Assembly: GCA_002104945.1 (NCBI GenBank)
Contig: MCFH01000118.1
Span: 1-38,249, forward strand
Length of the DNA stretch: 38,249 bases
Direction: 5' to 3'
From: Piromyces finnis
Taxonomy: Eukaryota; Neocallimastigomycota; Neocallimastigomycetes; Neocallimastigales; Neocallimastigaceae
Part shown: positions 18,330 to 31,107 of the stretch, one piece after another
Layout: every line of letters begins with the position of its first letter
Position numbering within the stretch: position 1 is the first letter of the stretch
Made by a program: the position numbers and the translations under genes
Notes under the pieces: generated by a model
What the model saw: only the letters and a program-made list of their open reading frames with translations
What the model was told of the DNA's origin: nothing
The model's database searches: none

Positions 18330-19130
18330 TAATTATTATTTAAAAACTTATTTCTTTTTATAAAAATATAAGCCAACCTATATAATGTTAAACCATCAAG
18401 TATTATAGGTTGTGTAATTCTAAGTGAAAATCCCTCGTAGCTCTTTGATGATAAGCCACAAATATACCCGATGGTTAATATTAAATATAATTTAATAAAA
18501 GGAAGTAACGTAATTAATTTCTTTATTATCACTAACTTAATTAGCGGAAAGAAAATAATTGATTATCTTCCCCAATTATCAGATATAATTGAACACCAAA
18601 GTATTACGTACAGCAGTTTAACTTGCCACGCTAAGGGTCACTTTCGAATTATTTATTTATATTTTAAAAAGAATAATTTTTAAAAATCGTTCAATTAAAA
18701 AAAAATATTTTTTTTTTTTTTAAAAAATTATAAATACTAAAATAATATTTAATTTATTAAAAATTTGAATTACAATAATAAGTATAGTAGAACAGCATTT
18801 CACAGCAATTTTCCAATACTTATTTAGGGTGCTTAAGTAGTTCACAATTGCCCAGCTTACCGTATTACCAGTGTCATGTAGCAATTATGCGAGGCACTTC
18901 TATTTCTCTAGCAAAATAGAAAGGTTCAGCGCTTTCCAGTATCCTACTGTGAAAGATAAACTAGACCTAAAAACTTAACCACTAATTCCTAAATAAGTAC
19001 TGCTTCTAAAGCGTACTAATTCAGTTCTACTAAAATATTATACCTTAAAGCTTCAACAGTAATATAAATATTACCTATAACTTTGAAGGGTAATAAATTT
19101 TTAAGAAATTTATATAATATTTTAGTAATA
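18330..19130 (-). other. Relict F: diverged inverted copy of the element B leader
   Basis: Read on the minus strand it follows the B leader (about 11630-12450) in order, with islands of identity: the 21 nt at 19002-19022, TGTTAAACCATCAA at 18386-18399 on the plus strand, and AGAGCTACGA-type blocks. It stops close to the 3' LTR of B, at the point where a gag ATG would be expected. A short plus-strand ORF at 18471-18683 lies across it; I do not believe it is coding. Confidence 0.55.
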
Positions 19131-19179
19131 TTTTAATATTACTTTATCCTATGTATTAATAATTTTTATTAATATTATT

Positions 19180-19196
19180 CCCCGATATCTCCACCA
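19180..19196 (-). promoter_or_regulatory. tRNA-type primer-binding site in relict F
   Basis: Identical 17 bases to the site of element A (TGGTGGAGATATCGGGG on the minus strand), again 7 nt from an LTR end, here CCGTAACA at 19204. It marks a second minus-strand element whose leader would lie to the left. Confidence 0.7.
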
Positions 19197-19203
19197 ATTT
19201 TTA

Positions 19204-21055
19204 TGTTACGGTTCGAGGAATTTACTTTTATTTATAAAATATTAATAAATTTATTAATACTCAAAAATAATATTAAAATGAAATAAGAAAAATTGTTTTA
19301 TTAATAAAATTGTTTTATTAAGATATTAATATAAAATTATAAAATAAAATATAAAAAAAAATAAAAATATCTGTATATTCTCTAATTCTTATAATATACA
19401 CCTTTTTATACTTTTTGTAAAAAATTAAGTAGTATTAATTAAAAGAATTAGTCTTTAATTATTTACATTAATTTTAGTATTTAAATTACTTTTAAATGAA
19501 TAATAAAATTACATTACTATTGTAACGAAATATTATAATAATAAACACACACACTCTAATGTATCAAATATATATGTATTTTTTTAATAATGTTTATTTA
19601 TTAAATTTATTATTATAATACGACTAACTCGCTAGGTCAGTGTATTATCAAACTAAAGACGAAACAAAAAAAACTAATTTTTATTAATTATTAATAAAAA
19701 CACTAAAGAACTATTTATCTTTCTTATTCTCTCTTTATATATGAAAATTTTTTTTTTTTAATACAATTTGATAAGTGAATTAATTACTTAATGATTGGTT
19801 ATAAAAATATAATTATGAAATTTTCATTAATCTAACCTTAATGATTTTCTAGTCTAACCCTTATCATTAGATATACCTCATTACAACTATTATAATAAAT
19901 ATTTATACATATTATTAAATTGATTAACATACATTAAAAGTTTACTTTAAATATATTTAACTAAAGAATTTTACTATTTTACAGAAATATTATTCATAAT
20001 TTTAATTAATAAAAATTCATTAACTTGATAAATTAAACTAAAAGTTCAATAAACTATAATTTTCAATATATTATTATTACTAAATTAATTTTTAAGTTTA
20101 ATAAAATAAAATTTAAGTTCAATAAAAATAATTATTAATAATTTTAAATATAATTTAAGTGTATACATTAATTTACAATTAAGAATATTGTAAAGTTTTC
20201 ATACATTTAGGAACAATAATGAATGGATTAGGTCATAATCATTAATTATGACAAGAATAACATTATTTGTTGGTTCCTTAACAACAATGATGCAATATAT
20301 TTCAAAAACACCATAAATAAAATATAATTATGAACGTTAGCAATAGGGAATGATATATGAATAATATATTAGTTAATATTGTATTTATTTCTATTTTATA
20401 ATAATAAAAATAAATAATAAAAATAATAAATTTTATAATAATATAATTAAATAGATTTTGGTTTAAAGATTCTTTATTTAATTATTATTATTATTATGAT
20501 TATAACATTAATAACATTCAATACTAATAGGATCGAAAATTATTATTGAATAAATATAAATAGTTAAATATAATGTGTAAATATAAAAATATGTTGATGA
20601 AAGTATTATTAATGATAAAATATAACTTTTCTGAAATAGTAAAAATAAACAATAAATATTCTTTTCTTTTATAACTAATATTTAAACTGAAGGAAATATA
20701 ATAAATACTAAATACGTAATTATTAACCTAAAACTAACTTAAACTAAAACTATTAATATAAAAATAAAATAAAATAAAACTAATACTTAAAACTAAAATA
20801 TCAAATATTATTTATAAATGAAAAGTTCTCTCTCTTGATATCTTCTGCTTTAACACTCTCTTTTATATCTTTTCCTTTCTTGTGTAACTAATTATTCTAA
20901 TGTATGTGTAACATTTGCGTCATAATAATTTATACTAATATAGTTTAATTATTATTATCATTAGTAATTGATATACAATTTATAAAAGGATTAGATATTA
21001 TTCATAAAATATTTAAAATATTATATTTTTCTATGCATCTTGTATCAACAATAAC
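19204..21055 (-). repeat. Degenerate LTR and flanking AT-rich sequence of relict F
   Basis: The left end (minus strand ...GAACCGTAACA) resembles the LTR end of A. Patches such as TATGTGTAACATTT near 20911 and GATATCTTCTG near 20837 also have counterparts in the A LTR. I cannot place the right border; the C LTR begins at 21056. There is no gene here that I can recognise. Confidence 0.4.
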
Positions 21056-21549
21056 TGTAAAAGGTTTTTATATTATTAGTTAATAAGTTACTAATTAGTT
21101 AATTAAGTTAGTTATTACCTCTCTATACGAGTTAATAACTAAATAAAGTTTTATAAAAAATAATAAAAGAAAGAAAATAAATATTATAACACTAAAATAA
21201 ATATAAACACTTATATAAATATTTTATGAAATAACTTTTACTTAAATAATTATATTTTAATTATATCTTTTATTTATTTATTATAATTATCTACATTAAT
21301 TATTATTATAGCTATTAATTTACTTTAATACTAACGCTAAAGTATTTAACGTTAGTTTTGACTATACTATTTAACTATATGAGTTTATTTTCTTTACCAC
21401 TTGATTGGGTAAAGCAAATAAACTTCCTATTTAATTAATAACCATTAATATATGGTTATACATATATTTGGCCAATAAATGATGACCAGAATATATGGTT
21501 TCAATTGAAATATTTGTGGGCAAACTTATGGCCACAAATATTTCTTACA
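21056..21549 (-). repeat. 3' LTR of element C
   Basis: On the plus strand it reads TGTAAAAGG...TTCTTACA, 494 bp, and matches 33731-34224. On the plus strand it contains AATACTAACGCT, the same priming-related motif as the 5' LTR. Confidence 0.9.
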
Positions 21550-21562
21550 ATGCCCCCCTAAG
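21550..21562 (-). promoter_or_regulatory. Polypurine tract of element C
   Basis: The minus strand reads CCTTAGGGGGGCAT just before the TG of the 3' LTR. The G6 run is unique in this AT-rich window and is the likely plus-strand primer. Confidence 0.65.
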
Positions 21563-21570
21563 GAGAAAAC

Positions 21571-24500
21571 CTAGGCGGGGTTTTGGACACTAACCATGAA
21601 TTCCTGGTAGCATTTATCTTGAAATTCCTTGAGTAGCTTATCATAGTGGGAGTTCTTATCAATGATATCAGCATCAACCCACTCTTGCCTAAAGTCACTA
21701 AAGGTAGCTAAGTATTGGTAGTTATCCTTCTTTCTTCTAGCATTCATGATTTTGATGATTTTCTGGTAGCCCACTGGTGCAGGTGTTAGTTCTTCAGGTT
21801 TGTTATGGTAGGGTTCAAGTTCACTGATATGAAACACTGGGTAGACGTTGGGGAAAGGTGACTTGCTGATATCCAACCGGTAGTTAAGCTTGCTTTCATT
21901 AATTCCAATAACCTTGAAAGGACCGTACTTTCTTGCTTGTAGCTTGTAGAAGGGAAGAGGGTTGTAATTTTCTGGTTTTCTTAACCACACCAAATCCATG
22001 AGCCTAATTTTAGGGTAGTTAAGTTCTCTTCTATGGTCCAAGTGGTCTAAGAACCGTGTTCTTGATATGTCCAGCATGTGCTTTAAGTTACCTAAGTTGT
22101 GAGCGAAGCTATCTAATACAGGAGCTTCGCCAAGTGAGTGGACAAGTTCTGAATCTTGAGGGTTCATATGTACCTGGTAGTTATACAAGGCTAGGAATGG
22201 GGACTGCTTAGTAGAACTGTGCACTGCATTATTATAACAGAACTCAGCTAAGTACAAGTACTTCAACCATTCGTCGTCATCAAAGGTCTTCACAAAGCAT
22301 CTAAGGTACATACTTACGTAGGAGTTGTTACGTTCTACCTGACCAACTGTTTCATGATGGCCAGTAGTAGCAAGGTTTACTTCTACACCAAAGAACCCCA
22401 TAATGTCCTTCCACAACTTACTAGTGAACTGGACACCACGATCCGTAGTAACCGATTTGGGACAACCATGTAACTTGAATACATGTTGTAAGTATGCTAA
22501 TGCTGTTTCTTTAGCAGTAGGCATACTCCTAAATCCCACTAAGTGTATCATTTTGGTTAACTTATCGCTACAAACCATGATACAACCTCTTCTAGTGACT
22601 TCTGGGGGTTCTGATGGACTACTACCTGGTTTTCTGCGTTCCTTAATAGGTAGGTCCGTCAGGAAGTCAATTTCTACTTCTTGCCAAGGTAAGTCTGCAA
22701 CTTTTACCCTAGCAGCGCTACCATACGGCTTGTGTCTGTTGTCCTTTTGGGTACAACATATGGTGCAAGCTTTAATATAACCCGCAATGTCATCCTTCAT
22801 TTTTGGCCAGTAATAGTTTCTGGCTATCAGGTCGTAAGTCTTATCCTTTCCTAAGTGACCCGCTGTTTCACTATCATGGTTAAGTTTTATGATTGTTTCC
22901 CTTAACACCTTTGGTACATATGTACGTTCTGGTGCATCCTTCCTAACAATCAACCCATTAACCATCAACCACTTCTTTTTGATGAGCTTGTGGCCTCTTT
23001 TTGCGTCAAGACCATCTCTAATTTCCCTAGCAAGCTCATCCGTGTTGTAAGCTTGTTTCAATTCTCCCACAAAGCTTACTTCTAACACCGCATAGCACTC
23101 TTCTTCCACTGGTGGAAATTCTTTTACCTGTTCAGGTCGAAGGAGGCTAGCTTTTTCCATCTCCAGTTGTACCTGTTCTGGAGATACCATTCTTGATAGG
23201 ATATCGGCTCTACCATTCATTTTTCCTGGCCGATATATTATTTCGAAGTTGTATGCAGCAAACAGCTCTTGCCATCTTGCCTGTCTTGCTGTCAACAACT
23301 GTGGTTTTGTGGCGAACAGGAGATTCCTATGGTCACTATATACTAGGACCTTATGTTTCGCACCCATCAACAGGTGTCGCCACTCGATGAAAGCATTCCT
23401 AATAGCCAACAACTCCTTTTCTGTGATGGAGTAGTTGATTTCTGCTTTCGTAAGCTTCTTGGAATAGTAATACACAGGGTGTAGTTCATTGTCATCGCCT
23501 AGTTGTGATAATACACCACCCACCGCGTAGTTACTAGCATCGCACTCCACTATAAACTGACGGTCATGGTCAGGATATGCTAATACTGGTGGAGACAACA
23601 GCATTTCTTTTAACTTCTCGAACGCCTGGATGCGTTCTTCATTCCACAGGAACTGTACCTTTTTGGACGTCATAGCATATAACGGCCTTGCTATCTTAGA
23701 GAAGTCCTTTATAAACTTCCTATAATAGTCGCAGAATCCAAGGAATGACTGTAGTTCTTTGAGGTTGGTTGGTTGTGGCCAACTTGCTACAGCTTTTAAC
23801 TTCTCTGGGTCGGTTTTAATACCATATTTTCCAACTACATGACCCAGGAATGCAAGTTCTTCCTTGTGAAACTCACACTTCGCTAACTTAGCTACTAGAC
23901 GATTATCTATTAGCTTTTGTAGGACTCTTTTTACATGCCCTACATGCTCTTCAAGTGACTTGGAGTAGATGATGATATCGTCCAAGTACACTTGGCAGCA
24001 GTCGTTGATTTTTTCTGCCAGCACCGTATTAATGAACCCTTGGAACGTGGCAGGAGCATTAGTCAACCCAAATGGCATCACTAGATATTCATAATGCCCA
24101 AACTTGGTTGAGAATGCCGTCTTGTATTCGTCACCTTCACGAATACGCACGAGGTTGTAGGCAGACTTCAAATCCAACTTGGAGAAGATAGTCGCGCCTT
24201 TCATAGCTTCAAACACTTGACTGATGAGTGGTAAGGGGAAGGAGTTACGCACTGTTACCTTATTAAGACGCCTATAGTCAGTACATAATCGTCTTTCACC
24301 ACTCTTTTTGGGCACGAATAACACAGGATAACCTGCAGGACTCTCTGACTTCCTGATGAAGCCCTTTGCCAGGTTTTCCTCTATATATTCCTTCAGTGCT
24401 TTTTCCTCTTCTGGATTGAAGGGATATATAGGCCCTTTATGAAGACTAGCATCCGGCTCCAGGTCGATCTTACAGTCGTAAGGACGGTGTTCTGGTAGCT

Positions 24501-24764
24501 GGTTAGCTATTTCTTCATTAAATGCTTCTTTGAAATTGTGGTAGTACTTCTCCACGATTTCTTCAGGCGTAGGTTGATTTTCGTTTAAGTTTTCTTCCTG
24601 TACCAACCCTACGTAAATGTGATTTTTCTCTAAGTTCGACTCTTGTACCAACCCTACTGAAACACAAGTTTTCTCTAAGTTGGATTCAAATGCCAACCCT
24701 CCGGAATCACATTTTTTCTCTAAGTCAACACTCTGTACCAACCCTACTGAAACGGGATTTTTTT
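21571..24764 (-). CDS. pol: Pol of element C: reverse transcriptase, RNase H, integrase, chromo-like tail
   Basis: The frame is open from the slippery A run at 24759-24765. The only start near the beginning is a TTG, so I read it as a -1 extension of gag-protease. It begins with a 15-residue tandem repeat (SNLEKTCVSVGLVQE-like). Reverse transcriptase shows [37 protein letters not shown] and VYLDDIIIYSK. RNase H shows [15 protein letters not shown] and [10 protein letters not shown]. Integrase has the HHCC domain (NHDSETAGHLGKDKT, CTICC) and core motifs EIDFLTDL, TTDRGVQFTSKL and VGQVERNN, so the D, D and E are present. The last 60 residues resemble a weak chromodomain (YLATFSDFRQEWVDADI). The protein has no internal break and could still be functional. 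Confidence 0.92.
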
Positions 24765-24788
24765 TAAGTTGGAACTCGATGCCAACCC
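24568..24788 (-). repeat. 45-bp coding tandem repeat at the gag/pol junction of C
   Basis: Five units start with GGGTTGG at 24788, 24744, 24699, 24654 and 24609 on the minus strand. Units 2-4 are 45 bp; unit 1 is 44 bp. The missing base in unit 1 is in its A run and moves the reading frame from gag to pol. Confidence 0.88.
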
Positions 24789-26482
24789 TCCGGAACTTCC
24801 GTTCCTGGTTTCTTTTGTAGCCTTGTGGCTACCATTACCCACGATTTCGGCTTCTATGTTTTCCGCAGTTACAGTTACCAGAGGCCTTCTTGCTTTTGCA
24901 TTAGTAACTGTAGTTATGGGACTTAATTGAGTACAGTAGTAGATGTCGCCACCATTTACACCATATCTGTTGGTATGTCCTTTATCCTTATCATTATCTA
25001 CTACGAAGTACCTCACTTGTGCATCTTTATCATAACCTCTGTAGATAAAGTGCTCATCCATGAAGCCCAGTCCCACAATGATCATCTCCGGCATGTTGTC
25101 GGATAGGTGACAACTTGTGTTGAAGCAGTATGGTTTAGCTTCTTGTTCGCCAGATGGAGTTAACCATAACTTCAACTGCAAGTCATCTGAGAACTGCTTT
25201 AACTCGATATCTCCATTCACAGTTCTGAATATGGCTGGTTTGTCCACTACCTTTAACCCGAGCTTCTTTGCTAAATTTGGGTGGATGAGGTTTGTAGTGG
25301 AACCAGTATCATACAAGACTTCTACCCTTTTTATATCTCGAGGGTTGCTTCTTGCATTTATTTCAGCTACTAGTTGGTTCTGACTGTAGTAACTGTTATT
25401 GACCGTCGTTTGACTTGCCATAGCCTTAAGTAGTGGGTTATTTCCCATACTAGAAGGTCCTTGCCTTGGTTGGAAGCTAGAACTTCTTCTAAAGCTTGAC
25501 TTATTTAAGGATTCACGACGTTCTTTAGTACCGTTATTGTTTTTTGCGTAAGCCTGAGTGTTGGTCTGCTCAACTTTAGGCTTATTATTTGGCTTGTTGT
25601 TCTTCTGCTTTAACTCAGCCCATCTAGATGGTCTACATGGGTCTGTGATGTCCAACAAGGCCATAATAGTGGTCTGGCGGTCTCTTTTGTCGTACTTTTC
25701 TATGGTTTCATTACGGAAGACTGCTTGGTGATCATCGCACTTTAACAAGACTTCACTTAATGTTTCCAGCGTACGTTCCTGTTCAGGGATATCATAGAAC
25801 GCTTCCCTGACAGAAGGCCTGACCTGTTGTATTAACACCTGTCTCCTAACATTTTCAGGAAGCCCAAGTGTTTCCGTCAATTCATTGAACTCTTCCAAGT
25901 AATCGTATGCTTTTCCCCACTCATGTGTGAGCTTAAGCAACTTTGACTTGCAGAGTTCATGGGGAGACTCTGGTGGGAACTTATCTTGAAGGTGGAGGAA
26001 TAGTCTTTCAGCATCAGGATTCCTACGCTGCAACATCCTCTCTCTAAGTCTATACCATCTCAATACTTTCCCACCTAGATGATCTTCAATGAAGCTAACC
26101 TTTGCCTTTTCGTCGTTACCATAGTCATATGGGTAACGTTTGAAATGACGTAAGCACTTCTCTTGAAAACCCTCTAAGTCTATCCCATTATTATCAAACA
26201 TAGGCACTTTTTCTTCATACCTATGTACTCGCCAGTCGAACATCTTCACATCCCCATCCTCGGAGTATTCCGTAGGGTTGGTGCTGCTACTAGTTCCAGC
26301 ACCATGAGGATTACCCATACCACCGGTTTGATAGGATGTTCTTTCATGAGCTCTGGCTTCAGCTCTTCTGTTCATGGCTTCGACTTTAGCCTCGAACAAT
26401 TTTTCTCTTTCTTCTAGAGCATTTCGTTGCTCCCTCAATCTGGCCATCTCTTTTTTCAAGCTCTTTTTTATAAGAGACAAAG
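24744..26482 (-). CDS. gag: Gag-protease of element C, part downstream of element D
   Basis: This continues the gag begun at 33430, after the D insertion and one copy of CTTTG. It opens with a coiled-coil stretch (ARLREQRNALEEREKLFEAK), then a Gag capsid-like region (GKVLRWYRLRERML, FLHLQDKFP, CKSKLLKLTHEWG). Protease follows, with active site VLYDTGSTTNLIHPNLAKKL and a later IIVGLGFMDEHF. I see no CCHC zinc knuckle between capsid and protease, only a basic, Ser/Asn-rich linker. The first codons are in a different frame from the upstream exon by one base; the likeliest place is an A6 run at 26451-26456, where one fewer A joins the frames in the middle of the coiled coil. Confidence 0.85.
24759..24765 (-). 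promoter_or_regulatory. Candidate -1 frameshift site A-AAA-AAA at the gag/pol junction of C
   Basis: The gag codons TTA AAA AAA ATC hold a correctly phased slippery heptamer. After a -1 slip the frame is open through the repeats into reverse transcriptase. Without the slip, gag ends 5 codons later at TAG. A one-base deletion in an A9 run would look the same. Confidence 0.55.
26478..26482. repeat. Target-site duplication CAAAG left of element D
   Basis: The same five bases are at 32845-32849 after the other LTR of D. Confidence 0.9.
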
Positions 26483-27086
26483 TGTAATGCTGACACAGAA
26501 AGAATAGATTAGGATATCTATTCTATTACAATAACACAAAATTTAAAATAAAATAAAAAATTGTTTTATTAAAAATATCTTTTATTATAATAGAAATTTT
26601 ATTAATAACAATTACATCGATAAAATGATGAAAAATATCTTCTATTTATATTTTTCCTAAATACATTTATATTATATTATAACTATTTATTTCTTATATA
26701 TTATTATTTAAAATCTACACTAAAATCTTAATTATTAATAAATATTTAAACTATAACTATTTTTAGTAAAATACAATTGGCAATTCAAATTAAGTACTAT
26801 TCAATTTGAATATGTGCCCATGTATTATTGATATATTAATCATTTATTATTTATTTATTTCTATGAAAAAACAATACTAAAACTAGGGATTTAAATTGAG
26901 AATATTAATTTACTTGTTAAACATTAAAAATAAATTAATAATTTATTTTGTTTTAAACTTTAATTATTAATAAATAAATTATGTCTCATTTTCTTTTTCT
27001 GAATATAATTTGTGTAACTTAAACAATAATACTTGTGGCTTAAGTTACATTAAAGATATCAAACAGAGGCGTTTGATATCTTTACA
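26483..27086 (-). repeat. 3' LTR of element D
   Basis: 604 bp, TGTAATGC...CTTTACA on the plus strand. It matches the right LTR and the solo LTR in B. Confidence 0.93.
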
Positions 27087-27098
27087 ATCTCTCTCTCT
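27087..27098 (-). promoter_or_regulatory. Polypurine tract of element D
   Basis: The minus strand reads AGAGAGAGAGAT up to the TG of the 3' LTR. Confidence 0.6.
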
Positions 27099-27122
27099 AA
27101 GTCGAGCTCCTGCGAGATTAAT

Positions 27123-29460
27123 TTATAAGGAATCTTTTCTCGAAGGAATTTCAATTACAAATGGTTGGTATCTGTGCTTGATTAGATTACCAACTTTATT
27201 CTTTCTAATTTTCATGGAGGAGTCGTTCGACTTATATTTTGACTTTTTAGAGTTTCTTTCAAACTCTTGTATTAATTGTTTATCTGGAATCTGATCTTCA
27301 GAAATCCAAGTGGATTTGTCAAATCCTTTCCATGATAACTTATAAAATGTTTCACCATTAACAGATTTCATCTTTTCAATTTTCTCTGGAATTTTTTCAA
27401 TTAAATCTGTGTTAAGGTGAATGTTCCTCTTCCTACGATTAGACCTGTCGTTAAACTTGTTTTCAAAGTATGGTTCTAACAATGAAACATGAAAGACTGG
27501 ATGACATCTCATTGTCTTTGGAAGTTTCAATTTGAAAGCGAGAGAACTAACTTTTCCAATTATCTCAAATGGGCCAAGCATTTGAGGTGCTAATTTTCTC
27601 TTTAGGTTAGTTCCAGGAGAATCTTTCAATAACCATACTTTCTTTCCCACTTCGAACTCCGGGGGAATCATTCTCTTCATATCGGCATATTTCTTATATG
27701 TTTCTTTTGCTTTTTCTAAGTTTTCTTTTAATAATTTAAAGTTTTCATTCATATCAATTACTCTTTGTTCAGCTCTACTAGGTCTATCATTAGCCGGGAT
27801 TTCCAAGCTGAACTTTGGATGAAAACCATAATTAGCAAAGAATGGGGATTGATTTATAGATTGTTGTAAAGTATTATTATATGCAAATTCAGCAAATGGG
27901 ATAAGATCAACCCAGTTATTCTGCTTTTTATTTATAAAACAACGGAAATATTGTTCTAATATGCCGTTCACCCTCTCCGTTTGACCATCTGTCTGCGGAT
28001 GGTTGGCAGTTGATAATGAATGATTGATATTAAGAAGGTCACAAAGTCTTGACCAAAAGTCAGAAGTAAATTGCGAGCCTCTATCAGAAATGATGGAATC
28101 AGGAAGACCATGCAAACGGAAGACATTAGCAATAAAAGCATCAGCAGCAATCGAAGCAGTAGGAAGACAACGTAAAGGAATGGCGTGAGCAAATTTAGTA
28201 AATCTATCGACAACAACCATGAGAGTTGTCATATCTCTGGACTTAGGAAGATCAACAATAAAATCAATAGAAATATCAGACCAGGGCCTACTGGGAGTGT
28301 CCAAAGGGGATAACAATCCATAAGGCTTATGTCTGGGGACTTTGGATTTGCAACAAGTCACGCAAGATTTGATAAAAGATTTAACGTCTGAATGAAACCT
28401 TGGCCACCAAAAGTTTCTGGAAATCAGTTCAGTGGTTTTCTTAATACCGAAATGACCAGCAGCAACAGAATCATGATGAAGTTCCAAAACTCTTGTCCTA
28501 AGAGATTTAGGAACATAAATAAGATTATTATATAACAAAAATCCTTCGTTATCAATAATAACTTTATCAATATTTTTAATAGGTGCATTACATGCAGAAC
28601 CATTCATTTTAAATTGGACAATAGAATTATACAAATCGTCATTTTTAAGTTCTAATAAAATAGAATCGATTAACGGTTTGTTATCGCTATGATGAAACGA
28701 AATAGTAAGACAAGAAACATCAGAATTAATATTATTCTCTAAATGGTCACTTCTACGAGACAGGATATCAGGCTTACCGGATTTCTTTCCAGCTCTATAA
28801 ATGAGTTTAAAATCAAATCTGGATAAGAACAAATTCCATCTAATTTGTCTCTGAGATAACATTTCAGGTTTTCTAGGAAATGTTAAATTCTTGTGATCAG
28901 TATAAATTATGAACGGATGGCGTGCACCTTCTAAATAATGACGCCATTCTTCAAGAGCAACTACAATAGCTAAAAGTTCCTTGTCATATATAGGATAGTT
29001 TCTTTGACAACTCGTCAAACTTTTAGAAAGAAATGCAATAGGATGTAATTTGCCATCAAATTCTTGAGAGAGAATAGCACCGACAGCATAATTACTAGCA
29101 TCAGTTTCTACAATAAATTGTTTATTACTATCCGCATGTTTTAGAATAGGAGCTGACGTGAACAGAGATTTTAATAAAATAAAAGCGTCCTGATCTTCTT
29201 TCACCCAGTTAAAAGCAACATTCTTTCTAGTGAGTTTGTGAAGAGGGTTTGCAATTTTAGCAAAGTCTTTAATAAAAATTCTGTAATAGTTGCATAAACC
29301 AATAAAAGACTGAACCTCTTTAACATTCTTGGGAACCGGCCAATCGAGAATTGCTTTAATTTTATTCTCATCCATTTGCAATCCATCCTTTGAAATGACA
29401 TAACCAAGAAAAGTGGTTTTCTCAACATCAAACTCACATATTTCTAATTTAACATAAAGA
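27123..29460 (-). CDS. pol: Pol of element D, second part: end of reverse transcriptase, RNase H, integrase, chromo-like tail
   Basis: The true frame enters from about 29460 ([24 protein letters not shown]), although the first ATG is at 29381. RT connection: [15 protein letters not shown]. RNase [16 protein letters not shown] and [10 protein letters not shown]. Integrase: HHCC domain ([20 protein letters not shown]) and core [34 protein letters not shown], all with D, D and E intact. The C-terminal tail has a reduced chromodomain-like segment ([14 protein letters not shown]) lacking part of the usual aromatic cage, then a basic tail. It is joined to the upstream ORF by a single-base shift in an A run at about 29460-29466. 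Confidence 0.9.
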
Positions 29461-31107
29461 TTATTTCAAGTAGTTTCTTAAGTACCTTTTTAACATGCTC
29501 ATGATGTTCTTCGATATTATTAGAATAAATAAGAATATCATCAATATATGAGATAACAAAATCGTCTAAATAGTCACTAAGGACATCGTTAATGAAGTGT
29601 TGAAAAGTTGCAGGTGCATTCTTTAATCCAAAAGGCATAACCAGATATTCAAAATGACCATACCTAGTACGAAAAGCCGTTTTGTATTCGTCACCTTCTT
29701 TAATACGAACAAGATTATAAGCGGATTTAAGGTCTAATTTGGTAAAAATCTTAGCATTTTTCACCCTATCCAAAAGGTCACTTATTAAAGGTAAAGGATA
29801 TGAATTACGAATTGTAATATTATTCAACCTTCTATAATCAATACAAAGTCTTAAGGAACCGTCCTTCTTTTTAACAAACAAAATTGGGGCACCAGCAGGA
29901 GACGATGATTTCCTAATAAAACCTTTATTTAAATTTTCATCTATATACTTTTTAAGTTCCTCTCTTTCAACTTCAGTTAATGGATACAAGGGTCCATAAA
30001 ATAAAGTTGAATCATCCTTAAGTTTGATTTCACAATCATAAGGTCTATGAGGAGGTAACACTTCACAATTTTTTTCGTTAAACACTTCACTAAATTCTAA
30101 ATATTGGGTTGGTACGGCGACCAATTTATCTTTATTAATATTCTTTTCATTATTATTATTACTACATGATTCATTATCATTATTACATGTTTCATTAATT
30201 TTCGTTACAATACATTTAACTTTTTTATTAAAACTAATATATTCATCATCGCTGTCATCTTCATCATTAATGGTTCTAACAAGGCGGCCTTTAACATATT
30301 CTTTTTCTTCATGGTTTGGGACGGAGGAATCTACTTTCGGTTTTTTGGTTAAGCTTCGGTCGAGAACATCATGATCTAATTGATCATTCTTGGACTTCTT
30401 TCTTGGTTTTCTTTTTCTTTTACCTGTGTTACAGTGTCTGGCACAATAACCAGAACTAAAAGCGATTTTCTTAGAGTCATAGAAAGCATTTGGATTATGC
30501 TTCTTTATCCACGGCAAACCAAGAATAACATCAACACCGGGGACTTGTAATCCATAAAGTTGAATTACTTCGAAGTGATTTTTGCAACGGAGCATGCACT
30601 TCTCAGTCCTTTCCCAAACACTAACAACTCCATCACTAACACCTGAAACACGGAATGGTTCCACTTTTTCCAAATTAATACCAAGTTCTTCAGCAAGACT
30701 TGGATTAATGAAATTTAATTCAGAACCGGAATCAATTAAAACCTTAATCTTAACTTCCGAAACTTCATTGGTACTCAAGTAAAAGTCCACAAGGTTTAAA
30801 TCACTTTTCACTCCCTTGACTCCAACTTTGTAAATTTTTGGATTAACAATTTTTGGAGTCCTTTCTTTCACAATTCTTAACACTTTTCTGGGCTTTACTC
30901 TATTAGGACAATTAAATTTTAAATGTCCTGGTTGTTTACAAAGAAAACATAACCCCTTTTTCTTTTCTTCTTCAAAGTTGTCTATGTTTTCATTGTAATT
31001 TTTACTTGATCCTTGGATATTCACATACCTTTTGCGTTTATTTTCTCTACTAATTCTAAATACATCCACATCCATAGGATCGTTAGCCCTTCTACCATTA
31101 AAATAAA
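29444..31107 (-). CDS. gag-pol: Element D: end of Gag, protease, first part of reverse transcriptase
   Basis: Open from about 31107, with the first ATG at 31075. A CCHC knuckle [14 protein letters not shown] is followed by protease ([28 protein letters not shown]), an acidic and Asn-rich linker, and reverse transcriptase: [49 protein letters not shown] and [11 protein letters not shown]. It follows the Gag-Pol of B domain by domain, so B and D are related. The ORF ends artificially just after the YIDD region, where one missing A in a short run throws off the frame; compare the intact B sequence at the same place. Confidence 0.9.

Noticed and set aside
18471-18683. 70-codon plus-strand ORF
   Set aside because: It overlaps the inverted copy of the B leader, has no motif and is explained by low GC content and chance.
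24741-24744. TTG start for the Pol of C
   Set aside because: The frame is open upstream to the slippery site, and a TTG start is unlikely in a eukaryote; a Gag-Pol fusion explains it better.
27010-27294. Plus-strand ORF at the border of the left D LTR
   Set aside because: It runs from the LTR into the complement of integrase; the minus-strand frame has the domain motifs.
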